Part shown: in pieces, positions 62,687-64,000 of the stretch
How positions within the stretch are numbered: position 1 is the first letter of the stretch
How the letters are laid out: each line of letters begins with the position of its first letter
Assembly (NCBI GenBank): GCA_947441065.1
Contig: CANESI010000005.1
Span: forward strand, 1 to 64,000
DNA: 64,000 nt
DNA from: Caulobacteraceae bacterium
GTDB lineage: Bacteria; Pseudomonadota; Alphaproteobacteria; Caulobacterales; Caulobacteraceae
Direction of reading: 5' to 3'
Made by a program: the position numbers and the translations under genes
The notes under the pieces: model-generated
What the model was told of the DNA's origin: nothing
The model's input: only the letters and a program-made list of their open reading frames with translations
Database searches by the model: none

Positions 62687-64000
62687 ATGCGCAAGTCCCT
62701 CCTGATCGGTGTTTCCTGCTTTGTCCTCGGCGCGGGGAGCATGGCCTATATCAGTCAGGCCGCTCTGGCCTCGGCCAACGCGCCGCGCGGCGATACCTTC
62801 AGGATGCTGGAACTGTTCAGCGATGTCCTGTCGACGGTGCAGAGCCAATATGTCGCCCCGACAGAAGACAAGAAGCTGATCGAGGCGGCCATCGACGGCA
62901 TGCTGACCTCGCTGGATCCCCATTCAGGCTATCTCAATGCGCAAAGCCTCACCGAAATGCGCGATCAGACGCGCGGCGAATATGGCGGCCTGGGCATTGA
63001 GGTGACCAGCGAAGAGGGCGCGGTGAAGATCATCTCGCCGATGGACGACACCCCCGCCGCACGGGCCGGTTTGCAAGCGGGCGACTATATCACTGCGATC
63101 AATGGCCAGAGCCTTTTGGGCCTCGCCCTCAATGACGCGGTCAAGCAGATGCGCGGCAAGGCTGGTGAGGCCCTGACCCTCACGGTCGTGCGCGGCAAGA
63201 CCGAGCCCTTTGATGTCAAGCTGGTTCGGGAAATCATCAATGTGAAGTCCGCCAAGGCGCGGATGGAAGGCGACTACGGCTATCTGCGGGTCTCGGCCTT
63301 CAATGAAAAGACCACCGCTGAGGCGACCGCCGCCCTGCAGGACCTGATGGCCAAGAACCCCAACATGAAGGGTCTGGTCCTCGACCTGCGCAACAATCCC
63401 GGCGGCTTGCTCGATCAAGCGATCGGCATTTCCGACATGTTCCTCAGTGGCGGCGAAGTGGTGTCCCAGCGCGGGCGCGATGCCAAGGACATTGAACGCT
63501 ACAATGCGCAAGCGGGCGACCTGACCGGCGGCCTGCCCATGACCGTGCTGATCAATTCCGGCTCGGCCTCGGCGGCGGAAATCGTTGCCGGCGCTCTGCA
63601 AGATCGCAAGCGCGCTGAACTGGTTGGCCTAACCAGCTTTGGTAAGGGCTCGGTCCAGACGGTCATCCCCCTTCGCGGCGGTGCCGATGGTGCTTTGAAG
63701 CTGACCACAGCGCGCTATTACACCCCCTCGGGCCGCTCGATCCAAAAGACCGGCATCGAGCCGGACCTTGAGGTCGCCGTCAGTCAAGAACAGGCCGAGT
63801 TGCTGGCCAACCGAACCTTCCAGTTTAGCGAAGCCAGCTTCTCAAATGCGCTTGACGCCCAAGAGGGCAAGACCCGCCGTGGGGCCCACAAGCCTGCCGA
63901 AGCGCCGCCCGCTGGGTTTGACTTAAAGACGGGTGACTTCCAGCTCACGCGCGCCATCGATGTGCTGAAAAATGGCGGCGTGGCCAAGACGCCGAAAATG
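62687..64000 (+). CDS. ctpA: C-terminal processing peptidase, S41 family (runs off the window)
   Basis: 438 residues visible, 3' end beyond the window. Signal peptide or anchor (about 1-28), N-terminal helical part (LIEAAIDGMLTSLDPHS), PDZ domain (about 95-180), and the protease core with GLVLDLRNNPGGLL, catalytic Ser in INSGSASAAEIVAGAL and Lys in SFGKGSVQTV. Periplasmic tail-specific protease. It follows envC as in many alphaproteobacteria. AAGG precedes the ATG. Confidence 0.96.
   Translation, partial: MRKSLLIGVSCFVLGAGSMAYISQAALASANAPRGDTFRMLELFSDVLSTVQSQYVAPTEDKKLIEAAIDGMLTSLDPHSGYLNAQSLTEMRDQTRGEYGGLGIEVTSEEGAVKIISPMDDTPAARAGLQAGDYITAINGQSLLGLALNDAVKQMRGKAGEALTLTVVRGKTEPFDVKLVREIINVKSAKARMEGDYGYLRVSAFNEKTTAEATAALQDLMAKNPNMKGLVLDLRNNPGGLLDQAIGISDMFLSGGEVVSQRGRDAKDIERYNAQAGDLTGGLPMTVLINSGSASAAEIVAGALQDRKRAELVGLTSFGKGSVQTVIPLRGGADGALKLTTARYYTPSGRSIQKTGIEPDLEVAVSQEQAELLANRTFQFSEASFSNALDAQEGKTRRGAHKPAEAPPAGFDLKTGDFQLTRAIDVLKNGGVAKTPKM

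Overview
The window reads as chromosomal DNA of an alphaproteobacterium, most likely of the order Caulobacterales. Reasons: a Caulobacter-type short flagellin; CpdR and RcdA, the adaptors that control ClpXP in the CtrA cell-cycle circuit; the dnaA-dnaN-recF-gyrB block next to rpsT; CcrM-type GANTC sites at the dnaA and rplU promoters; and the gene order rplU-rpmA-GNAT-obgE-proB-proA-nadD-rsfS-rlmH-envC-ctpA. By eye the GC content is about 60%, lower than in Caulobacter or Brevundimonas; I do not name a genus. Genes are tightly packed with many ATGA or TGATG overlaps. I saw no insertion sequence, prophage, CRISPR array or rRNA operon.

Layout. 1-7.8 kb: a membrane LytTR regulator, a flagellin with a strongly structured leader, then a minus-strand block rpe - heparinase II/III - FlaA1/WbpM-type nucleotide-sugar dehydratase - purH. 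7.9-13.8 kb: a HAD phosphatase, phhB, a small exported protein, a DUF983 protein, typA, a candidate small RNA with its own promoter and terminator, N-formylglutamate amidohydrolase, cpdR and tRNA-Val(GAC). 13.8-17.5 kb: a DUF4019 gene flanked by two near-identical 230-bp palindromic repeats, a PhoD-like phosphatase, a HAD phosphatase and an acetyltransferase. 17.5-26.6 kb: carbon assimilation, with mdh, mesaconyl-CoA hydratase, a CitE-family malyl-CoA enzyme, ethylmalonyl-CoA mutase and crotonyl-CoA carboxylase/reductase. Together these make much of the ethylmalonyl-CoA pathway for acetyl-CoA (C2) assimilation; HIT, DUF2237 and SDR genes lie among them. 26.6-31.2 kb: rcdA, a DUF1192 gene, quinone oxidoreductase, recQ and ferredoxin-NADP reductase. 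31.2-32.9 kb: an AT-rich islet with an unrecognised lipoprotein.

32.9-40.2 kb: the replication block gyrB, recF, dnaN, dnaA and rpsT. 40.3-50.6 kb: TraB/GumN, mutM with a duplicated start region, ubiE-ubiB, two small hypothetical genes, coaBC-dut, dapB and maeB. 50.6-53.5 kb: a zinc-uptake operon (znuC, znuB, CobW GTPase) behind a probable Zur box, with a possible tiny membrane peptide gene and no local znuA. 53.5-64 kb: ribosome and growth genes (rplU, rpmA, obgE, rsfS, rlmH), proline synthesis (proB, proA), nadD, an EnvC-type divisome factor and the start of ctpA, which runs off the right edge.

No complete new system is evident. The best leads are the small RNA near 12.1 kb, the paired composite repeats around the DUF4019 gene, the hairpin leaders of the flagellin and rplU genes, the 16-bp duplication at the mutM start, the Zur-linked micro-ORF and the AT-rich lipoprotein islet.
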